From an uncultured Clostridia bacterium (GTDB taxonomy: Bacteria > Bacillota > Clostridia > Oscillospirales > Oscillospiraceae): a stretch of DNA of 64,000 nucleotides. Under the pieces are notes generated by a model, which was not told the DNA's origin, ran no database searches, and saw only the letters and a program-made list of their open reading frames with translations. Numbering within the stretch: the stretch's first letter is position 1; every line of letters begins with the position of its first letter. The position numbers and the translations under genes are program-made. Where the stretch lies: contig CAKNRQ010000001.1 of NCBI GenBank assembly GCA_930990965.1, positions 289,512-353,511 on the forward strand, read 5' to 3'. Positions 1 through 8,437 of the stretch are shown in pieces.

Positions 1-1
1 C

Positions 2-754
2 TCAAAGTACAACAATGACGCTACGGCTATCTTTATCAACCAGCTCATACCGACCAAGTCAGGTCGGTATTCCAATAATATCGTGTTTTGCGACACCTCC
101 GAAGGTATGCACACGGAGGATCAAGCGCTTGTACTACGCAGGTATTATGAGGAATATGACTGCGATTATATAGTGCTCGACTGTACCGGTATTGGTCTTG
201 GCGTTTACGATGCTTTGGTCAGAGAGATTCTCGATCCTGAGACGGGTGAGATATATCCCCCGCTGAACTGCTGCAATCTGCCGGAGATGGCCGAGCGCTG
301 CTCTGACCGGGATGCCGTCAAAGCCATCTGGGCGATTAAAGGTTCGACGCAGCTTAACTCAGACTGTGCTGTTCTTTTGCGTGAAGGTTTCCGAAGCGGC
401 AAAGTGCGTTTACTTGTTGAGGAGAGCGAAGCCGACGAGTATATGTCGGAGATTAAAGGCTATAAGTCTTTGAGCCTTGAGGATCAGGTTGCGATCACGA
501 TGCCGTATACACATACCATGCTTCTCATAAACGAGCTGATTAACCTACAGTATGACGAACTAAGCGGAGGCCGCTTTAAGGTATATGAGAAGAGCGGTAT
601 GCGCAAGGATAGATATTCGAGCCTAAGCTATAGCTACTACGTTGCCACCCAGCTCGAATCTAAGCTTGGGCGCAGGGTTGTACATGATTACAATGTCTCA
701 GACGTATTTGTCTGCAGGCCACCTAAATACAAAGCTAATGCAGGAAGGCGGTGA
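2..754 (+). CDS. terL: Terminase large subunit, C-terminal part (partial)
   Basis: The frame is open from the left window edge, so the 5' part with the ATPase is missing. What remains is the C-terminal nuclease domain of the DNA-packaging motor, which cuts concatemeric DNA and fills the prohead. The stretch VLDCTGIGLGVYD has the acidic beta-strand pattern of the RNase H-like nuclease fold of large terminases. Its position directly before the portal gene supports the call. The stop codon lies within the ribosome binding region of the portal gene, which suggests translational coupling. The product family is clear from context; the exact packaging type (cos or pac) cannot be told from this fragment. 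Confidence 0.85.
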   Translation, partial: SKYNNDATAIFINQLIPTKSGRYSNNIVFCDTSEGMHTEDQALVLRRYYEEYDCDYIVLDCTGIGLGVYDALVREILDPETGEIYPPLNCCNLPEMAERCSDRDAVKAIWAIKGSTQLNSDCAVLLREGFRSGKVRLLVEESEADEYMSEIKGYKSLSLEDQVAITMPYTHTMLLINELINLQYDELSGGRFKVYEKSGMRKDRYSSLSYSYYVATQLESKLGRRVVHDYNVSDVFVCRPPKYKANAGRR

Positions 755-759
755 TACCG

Positions 760-2283
760 ATGGGAGATGAAATTAAGGCAGCGACCGTTGATGACCAACC
801 AGTTAAGTTCAGCTCAGACCCGAATGAGGGTTTTGATATAACTAAGTTTCGGCGGCTGCCAGAGCGATTTGCAACATTAAACAAGCTTATACTGCGAGAC
901 TTGAACGGGCGGTATACAACGCCCACGTTCACCCTATATACCAAGGATGACATTACCACATTCCTTAGTAACCCCTATAACTATGAAGACCAGATTATAG
1001 CTGCGGTCAATTATATATATGGGGCTAGTTCGCATTTTAAGCGGATAATTCAGTACTTCGCAGGGCTTACCGACCTGGCTTATGTAGTGTCTCCATACAA
1101 GATGGATACAGCCAAAGCAAATAAGAATTCTGTAAAGAGAAATTACCGGAGAGTGCTAGATACGCTGTCGGCAATGAGCATCAAGACACAGTTTCCGAAA
1201 ATAATAACGGTGTGTCTTCGAGAGGACACCTTTTTTGGCACCCTTTGGACAAGCGCTGATAATATTACTATTCAGCAACTTCCCTCTACATATTGCTCCA
1301 TATCTACCATCGAAGGCGGCGTATTTAACGTAACCTTCGATTTTTCTTATTTTGACAGCAATAGTCAGTATCTCCCCTTCTACCCGCCTGAGTTTTCTAC
1401 CAAGTATGCGCTATATCAGTCGAACCGCTCTGGTATGCGGTATCAGGAGCTCGACTCACCCACTTCTTTCGCGGTTAAGTGCAACAGTGACATACCGGAC
1501 TACTCCTTGCCGCCGTTTGCCGGTCTGCTGCGTGAGGTTTACGACCTTGAGGACTACCGTCAGCTGCGTCTTACCAAAACTGAGATCGAGAACTACGCTA
1601 TGGTAGTGATGAAACTCGGCATGGACAATGAGGGTAAGTGGCAAATGGACTTCCAGAAGGCATATGAATTCTGGCACAACCTTGACTCGATTTTACCTGA
1701 GGAGATTGGCTCCATTCTTACGCCAATGGACGTAAGCAAAGTTAGCTTTGAGCGCACGCACGCTGACGACGTGGACTCTGTTGCTGAGGCAGAACAGAAC
1801 CTGTTTTCTGCTGCCGGTGTGTCCAGCCTACTGTTCAACAATGAGAGGGCTACGGGCAATGCTCTGGCGTTGTCTATAAAGGCCGACCAAGCGCTGACAT
1901 ATTCTATCGTCCGTGGCATCGAGGACGTTGTGAATCGCTACATTCAGTGCCAGAGCTTTGGTAAGAACTTCAAGGTTACATTCTTGGACTGCAGTCCATT
2001 CAACCGTAAAGAGGTTGGAGAGCAGTACCTGAAGGCCTGCCAGTACGGGCTTCCCTTCATTTCCTACTATGCGGCTTCTCAGGGTTTGGCTCAGGACGAG
2101 CTTGATGGAATGAACTTCCTTGAAGATCAGGTGCTTGGCTTAGTAGACAGGTTTAAGCCGCTTCGCAGCTCTACAACACAGAGCTCTACGGACTCTAACG
2201 GAGCTACTGATGAGGGAGGCGCACCTCCTAAAGATGCAGAGGATTTGTCCACAAGTCGTGAGATAAACCAAGAATATGAATAA
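760..2283 (+). CDS. Portal protein
   Basis: A 507-residue protein in the portal slot between terminase and protease. Portals form the dodecameric ring at the head vertex through which DNA passes. The C-terminal third carries the helical pattern AAGVSSLLFNN followed by ATGNALALSIKADQ, typical of portals of Gram-positive siphoviruses. ATG 760 is chosen because the ribosome binding site AAGGCGGTGAT ends about five bases before it; GTG 751 lies inside that site. The last ~35 residues are rich in Ser, Thr and Gly and probably disordered. Function is inferred from position, size and this pattern. Confidence 0.82.
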   Translation: MGDEIKAATVDDQPVKFSSDPNEGFDITKFRRLPERFATLNKLILRDLNGRYTTPTFTLYTKDDITTFLSNPYNYEDQIIAAVNYIYGASSHFKRIIQYFAGLTDLAYVVSPYKMDTAKANKNSVKRNYRRVLDTLSAMSIKTQFPKIITVCLREDTFFGTLWTSADNITIQQLPSTYCSISTIEGGVFNVTFDFSYFDSNSQYLPFYPPEFSTKYALYQSNRSGMRYQELDSPTSFAVKCNSDIPDYSLPPFAGLLREVYDLEDYRQLRLTKTEIENYAMVVMKLGMDNEGKWQMDFQKAYEFWHNLDSILPEEIGSILTPMDVSKVSFERTHADDVDSVAEAEQNLFSAAGVSSLLFNNERATGNALALSIKADQALTYSIVRGIEDVVNRYIQCQSFGKNFKVTFLDCSPFNRKEVGEQYLKACQYGLPFISYYAASQGLAQDELDGMNFLEDQVLGLVDRFKPLRSSTTQSSTDSNGATDEGGAPPKDAEDLSTSREINQEYE

Positions 2284-2299
2284 GCTGAGGTGATGTGCT

Positions 2300-2476
2300 A
2301 CGGCTCATTTCATTTATGTTTTTAATACCGAGTCCAGGGATTCTCTTGATGGCTTGGGGTACCAATTGGTTAAGGCTGACACCATAAACAATATTTACGC
2401 GTTCGCTTTTGATGGACGTCTTGATTTTGAGCGAGCCGATGTCAGCTACATATTATCTGATACGCTTACTTTCTAA
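2300..2476 (+). CDS. Small conserved-looking protein with an apparent ACG start
   Basis: An open frame of 58 codons between portal and protease, reading (M)AHFIYVFNTESRDSLDG onward to ADVSYILSDTLTF. A good ribosome binding site, GAGGTGA at 2287-2293, stands six bases before codon ACG at 2300, and there is no ATG, GTG or TTG near the expected start; the frame is closed by TGA at 2291. Either ACG is used as a start codon or an ATG mutated to ACG and the gene is impaired. The protein has no family I recognise. Other phage genes here show the same start-codon oddity (2522, 20349, 38459). Confidence 0.5.
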   Translation, partial: TAHFIYVFNTESRDSLDGLGYQLVKADTINNIYAFAFDGRLDFERADVSYILSDTLTF

Positions 2477-2506
2477 CGGCTCGTTAACGCGAGCCGTATT
2501 TCATTT
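2476..2506 (+). terminator. Possible weak terminator or attenuator
   Basis: Perfect 8-bp stem ACGGCTCG / CGAGCCGT (2476-2483 and 2490-2497) with a six-base loop, followed by ATTTCATTT. It begins at the stop codon of the small gene at 2300. The T-run is broken, so termination would be partial. Confidence 0.4.
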
Positions 2507-2521
2507 GGGGGTGAAGCTGCC

Positions 2522-4069
2522 ATTAAACATGTACTCAACATGACCTATACCTCTTCTCTCTCCAATCTCTGTGAAGTCAACTCCTCCTTTGATGCTGGTA
2601 TTCTGCAGGTTGCCTATGAAGGTAAGAACCGCAATGGCAGCTTCATTTCTAGGGAGAGTTTTGAGAGAAGCATCAAAACAATCTACAACTGCCCTATCGT
2701 ATGCAACTACGACAGGGAGACTAATTCGATAGGCGCACACGACGTCCTGCTGGTGCGCGACGAAAACGATACTTTGCAAATGGTGAATGCCACTACTCCT
2801 GTAGGCGTAGTGCCTGAGAGTGCGCGTTATTTCTGGCGAGAGATAACCGAGGATGATGGCAGCGTCCACAACTATCTTTGTGTGGACGTGCTTCTTTGGA
2901 AGCGCCAGGAGGCCTACAAGAAAATTAAGGAAGACGGCATTACCGCTGAATCCATGGAGATTTCCGTGAAGGACGGCCGGATGCAGGACGGATTCTTTGT
3001 TATTGATGATTTTGAATTTACGGCTTTCTGTCTTTTAGGCAGTGCTGAACCGTGCTTTGAATCTGCATCCCTCGCTATGTTCTCTATGGACTCTTTTGAG
3101 CAGCAATATGAAGAAATGATGCAGGACTTCAAGGCTGCTTTTTCTTTGGTTCAATCCTCCTCAACGGGGGTTGACATATACACAAACCAATCGGAAGGAG
3201 GAGAAATATTGGACGATAAGAAAAACCTCATGGCAGAGTTTGGCCTTACTGAAGACGACATTGACTTTAGCCTTGAGGATTTCGATATTGATGAGCTCCG
3301 GGAAAAGTTCGCGGCCATAGCCTCCGGTAACGACGGCCACGAAGGTGATCCCACACCGCCTACGGGTGAAGAGAGCTTCGAGCTGGCTGGTCAGTTCCTC
3401 AGCGAGCTGCGCAGTGCTCTTGGCGCCGAGAAGATAGAAACAGAGTATGGAGTCTACAGCCGCTACTGCTTTGAAGATTATGATGCAGATAAGAGCATGG
3501 TCTACTGTTACGACGCGAATGACTGGCTTTTGTACGGGTTCTCTTACTCTATGAACGGAGATAACGTTGTAATCGACTTTTCCAGCAAGAAGCGTATGAA
3601 GTTCTCCATTGTTGAGTTTGATGAGGGCGAACAGCCTTCCCCGTTTGCGCCAGTGTTTGAAATGGTGACGCAGGCGTATAAGGACAACGACGCTCAATGG
3701 AAGGAGAAATATCAGGCCCTTACTGAGCAGATAAATACTGCCAACTCCGAGCTGGAAAGCCTGCGCCAATATAAGGCAGACCACGAGAATGCTGAAGCTA
3801 GAGCCGAACGTGAAGGAGTTCTCAATAGCTTCAGTGACCTTACTGGCATCGAAGCTTATGACGCGCTTTGCAGCGAATGCGACAACTACACAGCCGAAGA
3901 GCTTGAAGAAAAGTGCTTTGCAATTCGCGGACGCACCCAGACACAGAAATTCAATCTGCAGTCCCCGAAGGCTCCCAAGCTGCCCGTAGGCAAGAGCGTT
4001 ACGCCTGAATCTGACCCCTACGGCGGGCTGTTTGCTAAGTTTGGGGTTACACCGCCGAATAAAAACTAA
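2522..4069 (+). CDS. Prohead protease-scaffold fusion protein
   Basis: About 515 residues. The N-terminal ~200 residues look like a head-maturation protease: DGITAESMEISVKDG and FEFTAFCLLG near residues 130-180 match the serine-centred core seen in prohead proteases of clostridial phages. From ~225 the sequence turns acidic and then helical (residues ~375-450), as in scaffolds. A ribosome binding site GGGGGTGA (2507-2514) stands seven bases before ATT 2522, which I take as the start; the first in-frame ATG is 2540, too far from any such site. An internal start at 3209 likely yields a separate scaffold. The protease would trim scaffold and perhaps capsid during head maturation. Confidence 0.7.
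   Translation: MKHVLNMTYTSSLSNLCEVNSSFDAGILQVAYEGKNRNGSFISRESFERSIKTIYNCPIVCNYDRETNSIGAHDVLLVRDENDTLQMVNATTPVGVVPESARYFWREITEDDGSVHNYLCVDVLLWKRQEAYKKIKEDGITAESMEISVKDGRMQDGFFVIDDFEFTAFCLLGSAEPCFESASLAMFSMDSFEQQYEEMMQDFKAAFSLVQSSSTGVDIYTNQSEGGEILDDKKNLMAEFGLTEDDIDFSLEDFDIDELREKFAAIASGNDGHEGDPTPPTGEESFELAGQFLSELRSALGAEKIETEYGVYSRYCFEDYDADKSMVYCYDANDWLLYGFSYSMNGDNVVIDFSSKKRMKFSIVEFDEGEQPSPFAPVFEMVTQAYKDNDAQWKEKYQALTEQINTANSELESLRQYKADHENAEARAEREGVLNSFSDLTGIEAYDALCSECDNYTAEELEEKCFAIRGRTQTQKFNLQSPKAPKLPVGKSVTPESDPYGGLFAKFGVTPPNKN
3209..4069 (+). CDS. Nested in-frame scaffold protein (internal TTG start)
   Basis: Inside the protease gene and in the same frame, AAGGAGGAG (3195-3203) stands five bases before TTG 3209. 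The product would be 286 residues, starting (M)DDKKNLMAEFGLTEDD. It is acidic at first, with a long helical, charged segment (LESLRQYKADHENAEARAE) and a compact end before residue 286. This is the same layout as the lambda C/Nu3 pair, in which the scaffold is the C-terminal part of the protease made from an internal start. The ribosome binding site is seen directly; production of the short form is inferred. Confidence 0.6.
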   Translation: MDDKKNLMAEFGLTEDDIDFSLEDFDIDELREKFAAIASGNDGHEGDPTPPTGEESFELAGQFLSELRSALGAEKIETEYGVYSRYCFEDYDADKSMVYCYDANDWLLYGFSYSMNGDNVVIDFSSKKRMKFSIVEFDEGEQPSPFAPVFEMVTQAYKDNDAQWKEKYQALTEQINTANSELESLRQYKADHENAEARAEREGVLNSFSDLTGIEAYDALCSECDNYTAEELEEKCFAIRGRTQTQKFNLQSPKAPKLPVGKSVTPESDPYGGLFAKFGVTPPNKN

Positions 4070-4084
4070 AAGGAGGAATTGATA

Positions 4085-4609
4085 ATGCCCTATACGGTAA
4101 TTCGAACCGACCTCATGTCGGCCACAAAGCAGCCTGCTGATCTTGTGTCTTTCCGCTTCTATGATGGCGAAGACCAGCCCGCTGCTGTTGAAAACGGTAC
4201 CATTGTTAAGCTTGTCGGTTTTGAGGACGGTGAGCGAGAAGTCTACAAGGCCGTCGCTGCTACTTCCACTGACGACCTGAACGACTGCGCTATCGCTGCT
4301 GGCGTTGAAGTTATGTACGACGAGCGCAAGCGTAACCTTGACGAGTTTATTAACGAAGCCAACACCATTGTGCGTGGATATATTCCCCGTAGCCGCAACC
4401 TGTTCTCCGTTACCAAAGAAGGCTTTGTGAGTGGCACTGCTCCCACTACTATAGGCAATGCTGTTGGCATCGGCACTGATGGTAAGCTTGACGCTGCCGG
4501 CAGTGGTTTCGGTACCTACGTACACACTGAGCGCGCGGGTCGCTATACCTATTACACAATAGAGATCGGTAAGACCGAGACTAGCGCCGCTGCTGGCGTT
4601 GGTGGCTAA
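4085..4609 (+). CDS. Head decoration or capsid-associated protein
   Basis: 174 residues, directly before the major capsid gene. Its position between scaffold and capsid genes is the usual place of head decoration proteins, which bind the outside of the capsid and stabilise it. No named domain can be assigned from the sequence; it reads as a beta-rich, soluble protein with a Gly/Ala tail. ATG 4085 is preferred over TTG 4079 because AGGAGG (4071-4076) is eight bases before it. It could instead be a minor head protein. Confidence 0.5.
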   Translation: MPYTVIRTDLMSATKQPADLVSFRFYDGEDQPAAVENGTIVKLVGFEDGEREVYKAVAATSTDDLNDCAIAAGVEVMYDERKRNLDEFINEANTIVRGYIPRSRNLFSVTKEGFVSGTAPTTIGNAVGIGTDGKLDAAGSGFGTYVHTERAGRYTYYTIEIGKTETSAAAGVGG

Positions 4610-4629
4610 TACAAGGAGGAGGGAGAGAA

Positions 4630-5643
4630 ATGCCTGATAATAGCAATATTGTAAAGCTTGCTGTTGACGCTTATCGCGGCAATGTCGAGCAGTACTCCAC
4701 CAAGCAGTCTATGGAAGTTCTGCGCCAGGCTCTTATTGAGGCCAATGGCGGCAGCACTATACTTAATTACAAGAATATCCGCGACGGCAAATGCGTCGGT
4801 CTCTTTACTCTTATCGAGGAAATACTGAGTAGAACTGTCGTGGAAGGCCTGCAGGGTGATGAATATTTTAATCAGCTCGTTGACTACCGCAACGTTGCTG
4901 AAGGCGACCAGAACGTGTTCCTTGTTGAGGATAGCGATCTGTTCTATGTCGCTAAGATAGCCGATGGCACTCAGGGCGTTCGCCGTCAGCGTCTCGGTGG
5001 GTACAGCGAGGTCACTATCCCGACCACGCTGCGTGCCGTCAAGATTTATGAGGAGCTCAATCGCGTGCTTTCCGGCCGCGTAGACTTCAACCAATTTATT
5101 ACCAAGGTTGCGGAGTCTTTCCGTCAGGAGCTTCTGAACGATATTTATACTCTGTGGATCAGCGCTACCTCCGACCAGTTCGGTGGCACTACTTATTTCC
5201 CTGCTGCTGGTTCGTACGATGAGGATGCTCTGCTTGACCTTATCGCGCATGTCGAGGCTGCCGCAAACGGTCGTACCGCCACTATAATCGGCACTAAGAA
5301 AGCCGTGCGCAATCTTATGCCGAGCATTCAGGGCAATGAGGTTGAGAGCGACATATACAACATGGGCTACGTTGGCAAGTTCCTGGGAACGCCTGTTGTT
5401 GTTACCCCTCAGCGCCATAAGATAAATTCCACCGAGTTTGTCCTCTCCGATGATATTCTCACGATAGTTGCCGGAGATGATAGGCCTATTAAGGTTGTCC
5501 GCGAGGGTAATCCGCTTGTTCTCATGGGTGACCCCATGCAGAATGGCGACCTTACACAAGAGTACTTATACTGCGAGAAGTATGGTACAGGTATCGTCCT
5601 TGCTGGTGGCAACGCCGGTATAGGCCGTTACGAAATAGCGTAA
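4630..5643 (+). CDS. Major capsid protein
   Basis: 337 residues with a very strong ribosome binding site (AAGGAGGAGGGA), in the normal capsid slot after protease and decoration protein. It likely has the HK97 fold: a helical N-terminal arm followed by mixed alpha/beta with the pattern DGTQGVRRQRLGGYSEVTIPT mid-way, and a C-terminal beta stretch. Codon use is more regular than in neighbouring genes, as expected for the most abundant virion protein, and a strong terminator follows at once (5655). Assembles the icosahedral head. Confidence 0.82.
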   Translation: MPDNSNIVKLAVDAYRGNVEQYSTKQSMEVLRQALIEANGGSTILNYKNIRDGKCVGLFTLIEEILSRTVVEGLQGDEYFNQLVDYRNVAEGDQNVFLVEDSDLFYVAKIADGTQGVRRQRLGGYSEVTIPTTLRAVKIYEELNRVLSGRVDFNQFITKVAESFRQELLNDIYTLWISATSDQFGGTTYFPAAGSYDEDALLDLIAHVEAAANGRTATIIGTKKAVRNLMPSIQGNEVESDIYNMGYVGKFLGTPVVVTPQRHKINSTEFVLSDDILTIVAGDDRPIKVVREGNPLVLMGDPMQNGDLTQEYLYCEKYGTGIVLAGGNAGIGRYEIA

Positions 5644-5654
5644 ACGAATAATTC

Positions 5655-5684
5655 CCGGGAGCTTCGGTTGAAGCTCCCGGTTTT
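5655..5684 (+). terminator. Terminator after the capsid gene
   Basis: Perfect 11-bp stem CCGGGAGCTTC / GAAGCTCCCGG (5655-5665, 5670-5680) with loop GGTT and TTTT after it. It separates the capsid gene from the connector genes and could set a higher level of capsid transcript. Confidence 0.75.
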
Positions 5685-5702
5685 GAATGAAAGGAGATTT
5701 CA

Positions 5703-6284
5703 ATGCCTACAACGAGGACTGGCTCTAAGTCTAAAACACAAACTGCAGCCGTCGAGGATAGTAATGTCGTTAATAAAATTGGTGACGATACGCCGCCCTG
5801 GGGCACAGAACCTGCGGAAGAGAAAAAGCGTTATAAGCCCAAGGCCTTCAAGCCTGACCAAATGGTAACCGTTCGCAATGGTTTCCAAGGCGAGCTTTTA
5901 TACAAGAGCAAAAAGACCGGCGAGATATATAAGTGGGAGGAATTTGGTTCTGACCAAGACATGGAGATTTCGGAGCTCAAGAGCGCCAAAAGCTCCAGCA
6001 AGAAGTTCTTCATTAACAACTGGTTCCTGTTTGATGACCCTGAGGTTGTCGATTATCTTGGCGTATCCCAGTACTACAAGTATGCTCTGAATGCCAAGAA
6101 TTTTGACTCGCTCTTTGATTACTCGCCAGATGAAATTGAGGAACGTGTGGCTAAGCTTTCTAACGGCCAGAAGAAATCTGTGGCCTATAGAGCTAAGCAG
6201 CTTATAGCGGACGGTGTTATAGATTCCAACCGTAAAATCAGCGCTCTTGAAAAGAGCCTTGGTGTAGAGCTTATTGAACGGTAA
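5703..6284 (+). CDS. Head-tail region protein of unknown function
   Basis: 193 residues, good ribosome binding site (AAAGGAGA) before ATG 5703. The first ~60 residues are charged and probably disordered; residues ~60-120 contain YKSKKTGEIYKWEEFGS and a Trp-rich stretch; the end is helical. It lies right after the capsid gene, where head-completion genes are found. I do not recognise a named family. Confidence 0.55.
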   Translation: MPTTRTGSKSKTQTAAVEDSNVVNKIGDDTPPWGTEPAEEKKRYKPKAFKPDQMVTVRNGFQGELLYKSKKTGEIYKWEEFGSDQDMEISELKSAKSSSKKFFINNWFLFDDPEVVDYLGVSQYYKYALNAKNFDSLFDYSPDEIEERVAKLSNGQKKSVAYRAKQLIADGVIDSNRKISALEKSLGVELIER

Positions 6285-6296
6285 GGAGGCGGTTAT

Positions 6297-6743
6297 ATGG
6301 CTGTCTCATACGACGTCTTTGCGCACGCGTTCCTGTCAAAGGTAACGGAATACAGTTTCCCGAAGCAGGATTATGCCCGCAACGACATGGTAGACGGATA
6401 CATGAAACGGGCCTTCTCTGCATTTAAGAGTGTATGCCCGTATGATTTCACTACTACGGCTGACGATGCTGTTCGCGAGTTTAATGTCATTATCGATGGT
6501 GATGATCTCGACGAGATAGTAGATATAGTTTCTGAAGGTATGGTTGTCCAGTGGCTTAAGCCTTATCTCTACAAGCAAGAGATTATGGAAAACGTGCTCA
6601 ACACGAGAGACTTTACCAGCTACTCCCCTTCCGAGCTTCTTTACCGAGTGCGCGAGTCTTACAACGAGGCCAACGCGCATTTCCTGAACATGATACGAGA
6701 GTATTCTTATCGCCATAACGACCTAACGGAGCTGCATATATGA
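6297..6743 (+). CDS. Probable head-tail connector protein
   Basis: 148 residues, mainly helical, small and acidic, following AAGGAGGCGG before ATG 6297. It is part of a tight run of four short genes (6297-8437), each overlapping or abutting the next, that fills the position of adaptor, stopper and tail-terminator genes in siphoviruses. Assignment within that set is by order only. Confidence 0.5.
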   Translation: MAVSYDVFAHAFLSKVTEYSFPKQDYARNDMVDGYMKRAFSAFKSVCPYDFTTTADDAVREFNVIIDGDDLDEIVDIVSEGMVVQWLKPYLYKQEIMENVLNTRDFTSYSPSELLYRVRESYNEANAHFLNMIREYSYRHNDLTELHI

Positions 6744-7147
6744 ACGATAATAACAATGAAGCCCTACGGGATACTACTGCAACGCTGCATATTGCAGCTG
6801 CAGATGAGATCTATGTTGACCCGGAGGCATTTAGTCGTTATATGAGCTCTTTGGTCAATATGGTATTTAAGATTCTACCTCTACGCGAATCTGAGGAGAA
6901 GTCTCTTCAAACGTATATGAAAGCTCTTCAAGCAGAAATAGCTGGCTGCTCGGAGCTGGCTAACGCTGTCGCACATAGCAGCCTGCTGGTTTCTCTTGTA
7001 TCTATTCTCCAGTACCTCATAAGCAATCCGGAAGCAGATGTGGCTACATACAAGCGAGAAGTCTTCGGAGCAATAGAGATATGCAATAAGCTTGAAGATA
7101 TTTACTACTTTGGGCTTTATAGCTCACCCGATAGCAAAGCGAGGTGA
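6740..7147 (+). CDS. Small connector-region protein
   Basis: 135 residues. Its start overlaps the previous stop by ATGA, a sign of coupled translation. The protein is helical (ESEEKSLQTYMKALQAEIAG) without a recognisable motif. Role in head-tail joining is inferred from position only. Confidence 0.45.
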   Translation: MNDNNNEALRDTTATLHIAAADEIYVDPEAFSRYMSSLVNMVFKILPLRESEEKSLQTYMKALQAEIAGCSELANAVAHSSLLVSLVSILQYLISNPEADVATYKREVFGAIEICNKLEDIYYFGLYSSPDSKAR

Positions 7148-7151
7148 GCAT

Positions 7152-7922
7152 ATGAACGTTTGGGATTCTTACAATGACAGACTCCTAGCCAAGGGCGAAT
7201 CTATAAGAGATATGCGGTATAACCGGGCGTCAAGTTATATTAACAGCAAATTGCCGGGGAGCCTTTCGTACCACGAAGTCAAGGTTAACGGATGCAGACA
7301 AAATGCTGCTGTCATCAACAGCGACAATCTGAACGAGAAGACCATTATATCTTTGCCAGGAGAAAATTTGGATGCCGGTTCATACGTCGAGTGGATGGAG
7401 AACCATTGGATTATCACTGAAAAAGATGCTAATGATGAACTCTACTGTAAATGCAAAATGCTTCAATGTAATTATCTGCTGCGATGGATTGCGGCAGACC
7501 GTAACATCATTGAGCGCTGGTGCATTGTGGACGATGGCACTAAGTATTTGACTGGCGAGACCAACAGCTCATATAACGAAAACGGAATGAGCCTGGGCGA
7601 CACACGCATAGCCATTACTCTGCCAAGGGATGAGTACACCATTCAGCTAAACCGAAGCTATAGGTTCCTCATAGACGACTACGCTTCCGAGAATGTCTTG
7701 GCGTACCGTCTCACTAAGCCCTTTAAAATTGGCGGCGTTTACAATGGTCATGGTGCAATGAGCTTTGTTCTGACCGAAGTCAACACTGAGGATAACGATA
7801 ATTTTAAGCTGCACATAGCTGACTACTATAAGTACTTCCCGAGAGAGTGCGATATAACCCAGGAGGAAAACAAGCCTGGCGAATCGATTGACGAAGATAC
7901 AGGAAAGAAGGTGTGGCTATGA
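7152..7922 (+). CDS. Probable head-closure or stopper protein
   Basis: 256 residues from ATG 7152, which has GAGGTGA just upstream; a longer frame from 7092 lacks a site. Beta-rich middle with alternating hydrophobic strands (SYVEWMENHWIITEKDA) and a C-terminal beta part. Proteins of this kind are common at this position in clostridial siphoviruses, where the stopper that closes the filled head is encoded. The stop overlaps the next start (ATGA). Function inferred. Confidence 0.5.
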   Translation: MNVWDSYNDRLLAKGESIRDMRYNRASSYINSKLPGSLSYHEVKVNGCRQNAAVINSDNLNEKTIISLPGENLDAGSYVEWMENHWIITEKDANDELYCKCKMLQCNYLLRWIAADRNIIERWCIVDDGTKYLTGETNSSYNENGMSLGDTRIAITLPRDEYTIQLNRSYRFLIDDYASENVLAYRLTKPFKIGGVYNGHGAMSFVLTEVNTEDNDNFKLHIADYYKYFPRECDITQEENKPGESIDEDTGKKVWL

Positions 7923-8437
7923 GCGCTGGTAGGTGGCAGGGTCTCCCTGAGTTTTTCGATTATAAAAATCAGCTCATGAATGACCTGTTGACCAACGAGG
8001 AAATTGCCCTCCTATTATCCGACGACTGTAAGTCGGCGCCGTCTCCTGAAGAGCTTATGTACAGTCAGGTTTTCCCTTATGAGTATGTCCCCGACGTAGT
8101 TGAGCACGGTCAGACCTTTATTTGCAGCGAGGTCGATATAAAAGAGGTCACCAGTAAAACATTCCTTACCGCTACATTATATATATGGGTTTTCACTCAT
8201 AAAAGCAAGGTTAGACTACCGCAGGGAGGCGTACGTACAGATAAGCTCGCCTCTGAGATAGTGAAAACGATTAATGGCAGCCGTATGTATGGTCTGGGGA
8301 CTCTAGAGCTGCGCTCTGTTAAAAGGTTTGCACCTATTACAAATTATCAGGGGCGCATACTTACATTTGAGACCGATGACTATAACCGGCTATCTCCGTC
8401 TAAACGTCCAATCCCCGAGAATAGGAAACGCGGATAA
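7919..8437 (+). CDS. Probable tail terminator or tail-completion protein
   Basis: 172 residues from ATG 7919, overlapping the previous stop by four bases. The mid-part (ATLYIWVFTHKSKVRLPQGGVRTDKLASEIVK) has the strand-helix pattern seen in tail terminator proteins that cap the tail tube. It precedes the tail tube gene by one gene, as expected. Assigned from order and general pattern. Confidence 0.45.
   Translation: MSAGRWQGLPEFFDYKNQLMNDLLTNEEIALLLSDDCKSAPSPEELMYSQVFPYEYVPDVVEHGQTFICSEVDIKEVTSKTFLTATLYIWVFTHKSKVRLPQGGVRTDKLASEIVKTINGSRMYGLGTLELRSVKRFAPITNYQGRILTFETDDYNRLSPSKRPIPENRKRG

Noticed and set aside
3161..4525. Long - strand open frame (454 codons) across protease and decoration genes
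   Set aside because: Crosses two well-supported + strand genes and their intergenic ribosome binding site; composition is that of an antisense shadow.
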